DNA from: Oxalobacteraceae bacterium
GTDB taxonomy: Bacteria; Pseudomonadota; Gammaproteobacteria; Burkholderiales; Burkholderiaceae_D
Length of the DNA: 6,989 bases
Direction: 5' to 3'
NCBI GenBank assembly: GCA_003132085.1
Contig: PKWO01000013.1
Location: 1-6,989, forward strand
In this document: one piece after another, positions 1 through 6,114 of the stretch
How the letters are laid out: each line of letters begins with the position of its first letter
Position numbering within the stretch: the stretch's first letter is position 1
Translations under genes and position numbers: made by a program
The notes under the pieces: generated by a model
Seen by the model: only the letters and a program-made list of their open reading frames with translations
Told to the model about the DNA's origin: nothing
Database searches by the model: none

Positions 1-192
1 TAACAAACGGAGCCACCGCTCAGCCTCGGTACCGGCCAGTGTGGTGACAGCGCGCGCGCCCAGGATCTTCGGCCGCGTCACCACCACACCCACGCTAGGC
101 GCATCGAGGCCACGAATCCAAATGGCGACGGCACCGGCGCTACAGCTCGCGATCGCTGTCACCACGGACTGACTAAAACCGCGCAATGTAAA
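1..192 (-). other. Possible gene remnant or partial ORF in GC-rich left flank
   Basis: On the minus strand a frame is open from just after a TGA at 193-195 to the window edge (64 codons). It includes stretches such as AIWIRGLDAPSVGVVVTRPK and AGTEAERWLRLL. It has no convincing start: candidates are TTG at 184-186 and GTG at 163-165, and neither has a Shine-Dalgarno sequence. The plus strand is also open across most of this stretch, with one frame ending at TGA 170-172, so strand and reality are uncertain. GC is about 65% here against roughly 40-55% in the adjacent restriction gene, so the stretch probably has a different origin. I do not recognise a family. It may be a gene truncated by insertion of the defence genes, or non-coding DNA. 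Confidence 0.3.
41..165. repeat. 12-bp perfect inverted repeat in left flank
   Basis: GTGGTGACAGCG at 41-52 is the exact reverse complement of CGCTGTCACCAC at 154-165, with 101 bp between the arms. A third partial copy of the inner motif, GTCACCAC, lies at 77-84. The arms do not extend further in either direction. The sequence does not show a function. It may simply reflect repetitive valine/threonine codons if the region is coding. Confidence 0.5.
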
Positions 193-222
193 TCAGGTCA
201 TATTTGGGTAGGTTGTTCCTGG

Positions 223-3200
223 CTATATTGCCAACCGTGGCAGGTTCTTTACAATTTTCATTGTCTCGATACTTACCGTAAGCACTCTCTGGAACAGCTT
301 TAGCGGGTATGCAGCATCGCCCATTGTTTCCGTGGCCCACAGATTGGCATCGTTCACGATACCGCTGTCTTTGTGTGTAGTAATGGCCTGACGCTCCATT
401 ACCCATTCCAGTGCAGGCTTGCCGTTAACAACGTAGTCGTAGGCTTCGAGCGGAATGCCGGTCATGGTGATTTTGTTGTTATACACCACGCGGGATTTAT
501 CGGCCTTGTTGGCGAACTTCATTTGCGTGACGCGGTAATCGTCATCGGTAAAGTCCGTCATCAACAGCGCCCCGCCTTCAAAATGCACCGGGTACGGCTT
601 GACACTTTCATAGTTGATATGCAGATCGGCCAGCTTGCGCCCGGCTTGCGAGAACGCCCAAAAGTCGTGTGCGGCTTTTACGCATGGGATGCGAGGTAAT
701 TCTTTCGTCAGATTGTCGGCAAAACGTTCGCGGTAGTCGGGCGAATGCAGCAGGCCGTACACGTAGTAAAATAGGTCGTCTTTGCTAATTTTATCGCCGG
801 GGTAGGCTACTTGAAAATGCGCCAACCCTTCATCGCTAACACCATCCTTGCGTGTGAAATTCGGCTCAATAGCATCCGCCGACTTGCCAGTAGAAAACAT
901 GTCAATTTGATCGATTGCGTCCGGCTGTACACCGTCAATCTGGTTGGTGCTTTCGTAAAGATATAATGGAAAGCATTGACCCTTTTCAATGTTATCCAGA
1001 TTGGTTACAGAGTTGGAAATAAGGGCAGAAAAACCACTTCTTGCGCCAATTCCGCTTACGCAAATTACCCTATTTTCCAACGCAGATGTCGGGAAAATGC
1101 GAGGCATTTGCAATACCATTTCGTTAAATCGTCGATTAAAATATAACCATTGCTGCGAAAAAGGACGGTAAAGACTTCGCGTAATGCATTGAGCGTCAAA
1201 GGAAAATTGTCGCCCCTTTGCCAATTCTTGCTTTAACCCCCTCGTCCAACTGATTTTTTTCGGATCAGTTGTAACGAAATCATCAATTTCAGGTAGCTGA
1301 TTTTTTTTGCGTCCAACGCTAGCCCGCTGATAGCGGGTTGACTCACCATTATAGAAGTCAATCATGCGAGCCATGTTATGCGTCAATTGGTCTTTGGAAA
1401 AGTTGTAGCACCACGCATCACGATTCGTTACCACACCAAGCGAAAAATTATTGAACAAAGTCTTGGATTGGATGTTCTTTTTATCACCCAATACAATGAA
1501 TTCGCCAAAACTGTTGTCGCGTTGATTTATCCAATCGCCGTGTTCATCTGGCGTGATAGGAAGCCAGCCATTTTCGGCATCGATTCCAGCAATACTCTTA
1601 TATGATGCAATGGATGTCAGCTTTTCTGCTGTTTTTAGGTCATCACCAATATCGTGCCAAAACACTTGCCCGTGTTGTTTGGAATTCGGATTCTTCACAA
1701 ATATAGTAATGGCAATCCCGGTCATGCTACCGCTACCAAAAATATTCTGACCTTCTTTAGCCCGACCTTGGCTCAGCATATTTTTTCGAATATCACCGCG
1801 CAAATTAATGATGTGAATATTGGTGAATTCTTCAGTTAGACACATTCGCATGCCGTCCATCGCTGGCTTTTCTGCAAATCCACTTCCAGATACAAAACCT
1901 ATTACACCACTGTCGCCAATGCGATCACTAGCCCAACGGATAGCTCGAACATAAGAGTCAAACAAATTCCTCTGCAACGCAGCTTTTGAACGAACTGAGT
2001 ATGTATCACGAATGCGGCTATCCAAATGAGGATAGGCAACGTTTTGGTTATTGTCATTGGCATTGATTTGGCCGACTGAATACGGCGGATTACCCATAAT
2101 GACGCGAATATCCAGTTTCTTTTGCTTACGGCGACGGCTACTATTGTCGGCCAGAACAGCACTAACCAAATCATCTTTTTCATATAAAGCGAAGGTGTCA
2201 GTCAAGCAAATTCCGCTAAACGGAACGTAGTCGCCTCCCATAATACTGTGGTACACCTGTTCAATATTGATAGCTGCAATATAGTAGGCCAGCAACACAA
2301 TTTCGTTGGCGTGAATTTCGTTTTGAAATTTGTATGCCAATTGCTCTTTGCTGATAAGACCGCTTTGAAGCAGTCTTGTAATGAACGTGCCGGTACCCGT
2401 GAATGGATCAATGATGTGTACGTTCTTGCTGCCTAGGTTTTGCCCAAATTCACTTTGCAGAACGTCATTAATGCTGTGGATGATGAAGTCCGTCACTTCT
2501 ACTGGCGTATACACGATTCCAAGCCGTTCCGTCATTTTCGGGAAGGCATTTTTGAAAAATTTGTCGTACAACTCTATAATGATTTTTTGCTTGGCTTTCA
2601 GGTCTTTAATTCCCGCTGCTCGCATCTTGACGCTTGTATAGAAACGTTCCAGCGTTTCTGTCTCCGTATCCAAGTTGTGTTCGTCCAACACCTCCAAAAT
2701 GCCTTGCATGGCTTTCGACACTGGATTGTGTTGGGCGAAGCTGTAACTCTCAAACAGCGCATCAAACACAGGCTTGGTGATAATGTGTTGGGCAAGCATT
2801 TCAATCGCTTCGTCGCGCGTAATGCTGTCATTCAGGTCTTCGCGTAACTCGGTTAGGAATCTATTGAAGGCGGCAATTTCGGCTTGATTCCCGGATTTGT
2901 TCAGAATGGCCGTGATACGGCTAATATGCGTTTGCGCAATTCTTGCAATGTCTGCTGCCCATTCGTCCCAATACAGGCGGTTCCCGCACTTCTGCACCAC
3001 CTTGGCGACGATGGCCTTCTCAATTTCACCGATTCGATATTCGAATTCTTGCTGAGTCTGTGGCGTCGTTGCCGCTTGTCCTATGCTTTGCCCGCCTTTG
3101 GCAGATTGCGCCGCCTTCTTGGATTTTGCGACTTTATTGGAATCATCGGCACCGCCTTTTCTCTTGATGCTGATGTTGTCGGTGATGGCGATTACTTCCA

Positions 3201-5205
3201 TCTTGGACTTGTCTTGACCGGTCAGGTCAAGTTTGTTGATCATTGCGTCAAAACGATCATCATGCGAACGAAGGGCTTGCAACACTTCCCACACGACCCT
3301 GTAGGTTTTATTGTCGTTCAGCGCTTGTTCCGGTTCCATGCCAGCGGGTATCACCACTGGCAGAATTACATAGCCAAGCTTCTTATTGCTGTCCTTCGGT
3401 TTGCGCATGACGCGCCCCACGGACTGTACGACATCCACCTGGGAATTGCGAGGCGTCAGAAATAACACAGCGTCAAGTGCCGGAACATCAACACCTTCGG
3501 ACAGGCAGCGCACGTTACTGAGTACGCGGCATGTGTCGGCTGGCAGAGCGGCCTTGAGCCAATTTAATTTGGCCTCCTTTTGCGCGGCGTTCATGCTGCC
3601 GTCAACGTGTTCCGCTTCACACACCAAATTGCTAATAGCGTCTGGATGTTCTGGATTTTCCTTGATTAACTCGGTGCGGTATTCGTCAACAACCGCTTGA
3701 AACATCGCTGCAATGTTCTTGCTGCTGACCTTCGCGCCTTTGTTGGGTTCAATGACCTGACAGAAGGCCACAGCGCGCCGCATGGGGTCTGGATCGTAGT
3801 TCAGGTCATCTTGGGAGTCCAGTTTTGACAGCGCCCGCCAGCAGCCTACAATTTTTGCCGCATCGTCAACTCGCAAATTCTTATCCGTATCGGCAAGCAG
3901 GCGTTGCAGGTTTTTGTGGATGTGATCTTCGCTGACCGTCAATACAATGACCTTGTAATCACAAAGAATGCCCAATACGTGGACGGCTTCAGAGAACGAC
4001 AAAGTGTGTAGCGTTTCCCCGAAATATGCCGGGTTATTCATGTCATACAGGACAATGCTGTCAGTCTTTGCCTTGGCTATCGCCTGAACGCCATAGACGC
4101 GAGGCGTCGCGGTCATGTACACGCGCTTCGCGCCACGGATAACGGCTTGGTTATGTACTTGGACGAAAGCCGATTCGTCATCGCCGTCAAAGGTCGCCCC
4201 AGTAGTGCGGTGTGCTTCGTCACAAATAATCAGGTCAAAATCCGCCAGCTTGTATTGCTTTTGCGCCTTTGAAATTACCTCGATGGAGTGGTAGGTAGAA
4301 AACACCACGCTCATATGCTGCGCATCGTCTCGCGTCGTGACTTCATGCGCGAGTGCCTTGGAGTTCGTTGTGGCCGGGTACTGCAACTCATGCACTAGCA
4401 TTTGGTAATCGTCGTCTTTGTCACGCTTTTTACCAACTTCGCTATCCGAGCAAACAGCGAAGCTGTGCATCGGGGTAGCAGTCTCTTGTGTCCATTCGGT
4501 CAGAGTTTGGGATAGCAGCGATAGTGAAGGAACAAGGAATAAAACGCGCTTGCCAGGCCCGGCAAGTTTTTCAGCTAGGCGCAATGCCGTAAATGTTTTC
4601 CCCGTACCGCAAGCCATGATGAGCTTGCCACGGTCGGCATCTGCCAAGCCATCAATAACGTCTGCAATCGCAGTCTTTTGATATTCGCGGAGGTCTTTAG
4701 GCTCTTTGTACTGAACGGCCTTTTTTCTGAACGTGCTGGCCCAATCAATTTTGCTTTGTTCTAGGTCAGACAGAGTGATTTTCTGGCAGGGGATATGCTG
4801 TTCCTGCATGGCCGCATCCACATGGTGACTAATTTTGTCAGTAGATAGAATCAGCAACCTATGGGTAAATGGCTTTTTGCCTGATGCGGTGAAAAATGAA
4901 TCCACCTGCTTTTTGTACAACGTGCTATCCGAGTCATAAAACTTGGCCTGGATAGCGTGGTACTCGTCTGTGCCCTTGGTTTTTGCAACTAGGTCGATGC
5001 CGGTATCAGCGCCTGGGTCATTGTGCCCGGCACCGATCCATTCGCTACGCCACTCTTCCCACAACCACACCTTGGCGTACAAGTCTTGATATCTTGGCTC
5101 GTTTTGAAAATAAAGCTTGGCAAGATTTTCAAAGTAAGTACCCTTTTCCCGCTCTGTCTGGGATGTTTTGCGAAAGCTGTCAAGAATGTCGTGTAGGGCG
5201 CTCAT
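223..5205 (-). CDS. Type ISP restriction-modification enzyme (nuclease-translocase-methyltransferase-TRD)
   Basis: This is a single-chain enzyme of the LlaGI/LlaBIII type. In that family it methylates adenine at an asymmetric site and otherwise uses ATP to translocate on DNA, cutting where two enzymes meet head-on. Visible domains: Mrr-like PD-(D/E)xK nuclease, residues ~20-150, with D71 and QAK 86-88; SF2 translocase ~170-620, with Walker A ACGTGKT 198-204, DEAH 329-332, TATPR 365-369, motif V near SEGVDVP 569-575 and motif VI QSVGRVMRK 594-602; a K/A/Q-rich linker ~663-720; helical coupler ~720-890; gamma-class N6-adenine methyltransferase, with YTPVEV 899-904, DPFTGTGTF 933-941 and NPPY 1039-1042; target recognition and C-terminal region from ~1230. 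At 1660 residues it is slightly longer than LlaGI (about 1580). ATG 5203-5205 is the first possible start, since an in-frame TGA lies 6 nt upstream. It has no clear Shine-Dalgarno, but the N-terminus looks family-typical. All motifs are intact, so it is probably active. Its specificity cannot be read from the sequence. Confidence 0.95.
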   Translation of the reverse strand: MSALHDILDSFRKTSQTEREKGTYFENLAKLYFQNEPRYQDLYAKVWLWEEWRSEWIGAGHNDPGADTGIDLVAKTKGTDEYHAIQAKFYDSDSTLYKKQVDSFFTASGKKPFTHRLLILSTDKISHHVDAAMQEQHIPCQKITLSDLEQSKIDWASTFRKKAVQYKEPKDLREYQKTAIADVIDGLADADRGKLIMACGTGKTFTALRLAEKLAGPGKRVLFLVPSLSLLSQTLTEWTQETATPMHSFAVCSDSEVGKKRDKDDDYQMLVHELQYPATTNSKALAHEVTTRDDAQHMSVVFSTYHSIEVISKAQKQYKLADFDLIICDEAHRTTGATFDGDDESAFVQVHNQAVIRGAKRVYMTATPRVYGVQAIAKAKTDSIVLYDMNNPAYFGETLHTLSFSEAVHVLGILCDYKVIVLTVSEDHIHKNLQRLLADTDKNLRVDDAAKIVGCWRALSKLDSQDDLNYDPDPMRRAVAFCQVIEPNKGAKVSSKNIAAMFQAVVDEYRTELIKENPEHPDAISNLVCEAEHVDGSMNAAQKEAKLNWLKAALPADTCRVLSNVRCLSEGVDVPALDAVLFLTPRNSQVDVVQSVGRVMRKPKDSNKKLGYVILPVVIPAGMEPEQALNDNKTYRVVWEVLQALRSHDDRFDAMINKLDLTGQDKSKMEVIAITDNISIKRKGGADDSNKVAKSKKAAQSAKGGQSIGQAATTPQTQQEFEYRIGEIEKAIVAKVVQKCGNRLYWDEWAADIARIAQTHISRITAILNKSGNQAEIAAFNRFLTELREDLNDSITRDEAIEMLAQHIITKPVFDALFESYSFAQHNPVSKAMQGILEVLDEHNLDTETETLERFYTSVKMRAAGIKDLKAKQKIIIELYDKFFKNAFPKMTERLGIVYTPVEVTDFIIHSINDVLQSEFGQNLGSKNVHIIDPFTGTGTFITRLLQSGLISKEQLAYKFQNEIHANEIVLLAYYIAAINIEQVYHSIMGGDYVPFSGICLTDTFALYEKDDLVSAVLADNSSRRRKQKKLDIRVIMGNPPYSVGQINANDNNQNVAYPHLDSRIRDTYSVRSKAALQRNLFDSYVRAIRWASDRIGDSGVIGFVSGSGFAEKPAMDGMRMCLTEEFTNIHIINLRGDIRKNMLSQGRAKEGQNIFGSGSMTGIAITIFVKNPNSKQHGQVFWHDIGDDLKTAEKLTSIASYKSIAGIDAENGWLPITPDEHGDWINQRDNSFGEFIVLGDKKNIQSKTLFNNFSLGVVTNRDAWCYNFSKDQLTHNMARMIDFYNGESTRYQRASVGRKKNQLPEIDDFVTTDPKKISWTRGLKQELAKGRQFSFDAQCITRSLYRPFSQQWLYFNRRFNEMVLQMPRIFPTSALENRVICVSGIGARSGFSALISNSVTNLDNIEKGQCFPLYLYESTNQIDGVQPDAIDQIDMFSTGKSADAIEPNFTRKDGVSDEGLAHFQVAYPGDKISKDDLFYYVYGLLHSPDYRERFADNLTKELPRIPCVKAAHDFWAFSQAGRKLADLHINYESVKPYPVHFEGGALLMTDFTDDDYRVTQMKFANKADKSRVVYNNKITMTGIPLEAYDYVVNGKPALEWVMERQAITTHKDSGIVNDANLWATETMGDAAYPLKLFQRVLTVSIETMKIVKNLPRLAI
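1250..1308 (-). repeat. Paired poly-A tracts (A7 and A8) within the recognition-domain coding sequence
   Basis: On the plus strand, seven T at 1254-1260 and eight T at 1301-1308 each end an identical 11-base direct repeat, CTGATTTTTTT, at 1250-1260 and 1297-1307. The copies are 47 bp apart. On the coding strand they are A7 (Pro-Lys-Lys-Ile) and A8 (Arg-Lys-Lys-Asn, around residue 1300). Slippage in either tract would shift the frame inside the target recognition domain. So would recombination between the repeats, which would delete 47 bp. Confidence 0.6.
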
Positions 5206-5269
5206 CGAGGGTCAGTAGGTTGTAGGTTTGTGGCGGGTAGTCTAACAGGGGTATGCGCAACAAATCTAT

Positions 5270-5297
5270 TTTGTAGCGGGAATCACTCACTGTTCAA
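5270..5297 (-). promoter_or_regulatory. Candidate sigma-70 promoter for the Type ISP gene
   Basis: Read on the minus strand, TTGAAC (plus positions 5292-5297) is followed after 16 bases by TACAAA (5270-5275). This gives a plausible -35/-10 pair about 65 bases upstream of the start codon at 5205. The -10 matches only 4 of 6 consensus bases, so this is a candidate. The intergenic region of 164 bp is shared with the divergent gene at 5370. Confidence 0.3.
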
Positions 5298-5344
5298 TTC
5301 ATAAATTTGGTATTTTGCCCAAGCCCCAAAAATGTAAAATATGG

Positions 5345-5359
5345 GTTAATCGAACTAAC
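5345..5359. promoter_or_regulatory. Imperfect dyad in the divergent intergenic region
   Basis: GTTA (5345-5348) and TAAC (5356-5359) form a small imperfect palindrome centred 18 bases before the 5370 start codon, just upstream of its ribosome binding site. It could be an operator for a regulator of the divergent genes, but four-base arms are expected by chance and no regulator is identified. Confidence 0.15.
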
Positions 5360-5360
5360 T

Positions 5361-5364
5361 AGGG
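5361..5364 (+). promoter_or_regulatory. Shine-Dalgarno for the 203-aa protein
   Basis: AGGG lies 5 bases before ATG 5370 and 8 bases before the adjacent ATG 5373. It favours one of these two tandem ATG codons over the in-frame TTG at 5307, which has no such site and would add 21 residues. Confidence 0.55.
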
Positions 5365-5369
5365 CGCAA

Positions 5370-5981
5370 ATGATGACAAGCGGTTTCCGGTTGCCACCGG
5401 ATATAACCTTCGACAAGCAAGTGCTACAGAACGGCATGGCTTACATGTTTCGCCATCAAATGTTGGGTGAATTGGGAAGGCTCGTTTTACAGGAAGCGAT
5501 TGACGGGCAAACCTGCATTGAATGCGAAGTAGTGGGCGATCCAGCCGATCCGATGACAGCGAAACGAGCGGCGATCATGCAGCCGCTTGGGTTAGAGCTA
5601 TCGCGCATTCTCGGTGCGCCTGCTGGTGCGCCGAACATCGACCCGGCAAAATTGCCGCCGCGCTCACCAGAACCCAAGGAGGTGATCGAGAGCCAAGTCA
5701 TTCCTTGCGACCGCTGTGGCAAAGTAGTCGCGATGCTTATCTTTGCTCCTGCGGCTATTGATTCGGGGCGTTTTGAAGATTGCGCACGCAAGATGTACAC
5801 GCAGTATGCCGCCTTGAACGTACCGACGTGGATTATTGGCCCTGCCTTGGGATCGGGGCCGCTAATGGATCGTCCTGCCGACATGCTCAAGGTATGGCCC
5901 AAAAGAGAGTCGATGCAGCGCTTGCGGCCCGCCGAGTTCAATCCAATGATTGAAAAATTTGCTACGCGGCATTGTCAATAA
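5370..5981 (+). CDS. Hypothetical protein with two CxxC pairs (possible zinc-binding)
   Basis: This is a 203-residue soluble protein that I do not recognise. It has no signal peptide or clear membrane segment. Numbered from ATG 5370, it carries CIEC at 49-52 and CDRC at 113-116. Two CxxC pairs could together form a zinc ribbon, or act as redox or structural cysteines. The stretch between them (about 83-105) is rich in Pro, Ala and Gly and looks like a flexible linker. The C-terminal part after 117 has alternating hydrophobic and charged segments (for example VPTWIIG at 151-157, KVWPKRE at 174-180) and looks like a folded alpha/beta domain. The gene is divergent from the Type ISP gene, with 164 bp between the starts, and lies just before the Abi gene, so a role in the island is likely but unproven. 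No helix-turn-helix is visible, so it is not an obvious controller protein. ATG 5373 is an equally good start. Confidence 0.8.
   Translation: MMTSGFRLPPDITFDKQVLQNGMAYMFRHQMLGELGRLVLQEAIDGQTCIECEVVGDPADPMTAKRAAIMQPLGLELSRILGAPAGAPNIDPAKLPPRSPEPKEVIESQVIPCDRCGKVVAMLIFAPAAIDSGRFEDCARKMYTQYAALNVPTWIIGPALGSGPLMDRPADMLKVWPKRESMQRLRPAEFNPMIEKFATRHCQ
5950..5978 (+). promoter_or_regulatory. Weak candidate promoter for the intergenic RNA and Abi gene
   Basis: TTGAAA at 5950-5955 matches the -35 consensus at 5 of 6 positions. A poor -10 (TGTCAA, 5973-5978) follows after 17 bases. Transcription would start near 5985, a few bases before the first stem-loop. It lies inside the 3' end of the preceding gene. 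The weak -10 keeps confidence low. Confidence 0.2.
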
Positions 5982-5995
5982 CGGCTCTGAAAAGC

Positions 5996-6021
5996 GAACG
6001 GCCCACCGAAGTGGGCCGTTC
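5996..6021 (+). terminator. Strong stem-loop; possible factor-independent terminator
   Basis: An 11-bp perfect GC-rich stem (GAACGGCCCAC paired with GTGGGCCGTTC) closes a CGAA loop 14 bases after the stop codon of the preceding gene. The following bases, TGTCATTTGTC, are T-rich but contain no real T run, so termination would be weak or the hairpin has another role. It could be both the end of the 5370 transcript and the first hairpin of the candidate RNA. Confidence 0.5.
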
Positions 6022-6042
6022 TGTCATTTGTCTCTCGGGGGA

Positions 6043-6058
6043 AGCGGGCGAACCCGCT
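6043..6058 (+). promoter_or_regulatory. Second CGAA stem-loop in the Abi leader
   Basis: AGCGGG (6043-6048) and CCCGCT (6053-6058) form a 6-bp perfect stem with a CGAA loop. No T run follows, so it is not a terminator. It sits 17 bases before ATG 6076 and 56 bases before ATG 6115, where a leader or RNA-processing structure could act. The repeated loop sequence with the upstream hairpin suggests a designed structure. Confidence 0.5.
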
Positions 6059-6114
6059 AACAAGACCAAGAGCTAATGCCCCAAATATATCCCATTACTG
6101 CGAAAGCGTCAACC

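Larger units (their letters stand above)
5985..6067 (+). ncRNA. Candidate structured RNA upstream of the Abi gene (possible RNA antitoxin)
   Basis: Between the CxxC gene and the Abi gene lie two perfect stem-loops: an 11-bp stem at 5996-6006/6011-6021 and a 6-bp stem at 6043-6048/6053-6058. Both have the same tetraloop, CGAA. The linker between them contains TGTC twice (6022-6025 is TGTC and 6029-6032 is TGTC) and a G5 run at 6037-6041. GTCT 6030-6033 could pair with AGAC 6063-6066 to close a helix around the second hairpin. Known precedent: AbiF genes, also Abi_2/HEPN, are associated with a conserved non-coding RNA reported to act as antitoxin. That this is such an RNA is inference. The alternative is a simple terminator plus an unrelated leader hairpin. 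The ends are approximate. Confidence 0.4.

Noticed and set aside
1..192. Helicase motif V-like string (RGLDAPSVGVVV) in the left-flank frame
   Set aside because: No motif VI (Q-x-x-G-R-x-x-R) follows within the visible residues, and the frame is short and of uncertain reality.
200..240. Terminator for the Type ISP gene
   Set aside because: Only 4-5 bp stems (such as GGTTG 211-215 with CAACC 232-236) and no T run on the minus strand, so no terminator can be supported.
173..406. Minus-strand frame overlapping the 3' end of the Type ISP gene
   Set aside because: It is an out-of-frame shadow of the restriction gene with arginine- and cysteine-rich low-quality composition.
2440..3465. Long plus-strand open frames (2440-2847 and 2884-3465) inside the Type ISP gene
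   Set aside because: They lie antisense to methyltransferase, coupler and helicase sequence with intact family motifs, and their own translations show no recognisable motif.
5307..5369. TTG extension of the CxxC protein
   Set aside because: There is no ribosome binding site at 5307 and the added residues resemble translated AT-rich promoter DNA. AGGG before ATG 5370/5373 explains the start better.
5456..5941. 161-codon minus-strand frame opposite the CxxC gene
   Set aside because: The plus-strand frame has a Shine-Dalgarno, conserved-looking cysteine pairs and sensible context. The antisense frame is an artefact of codon composition.
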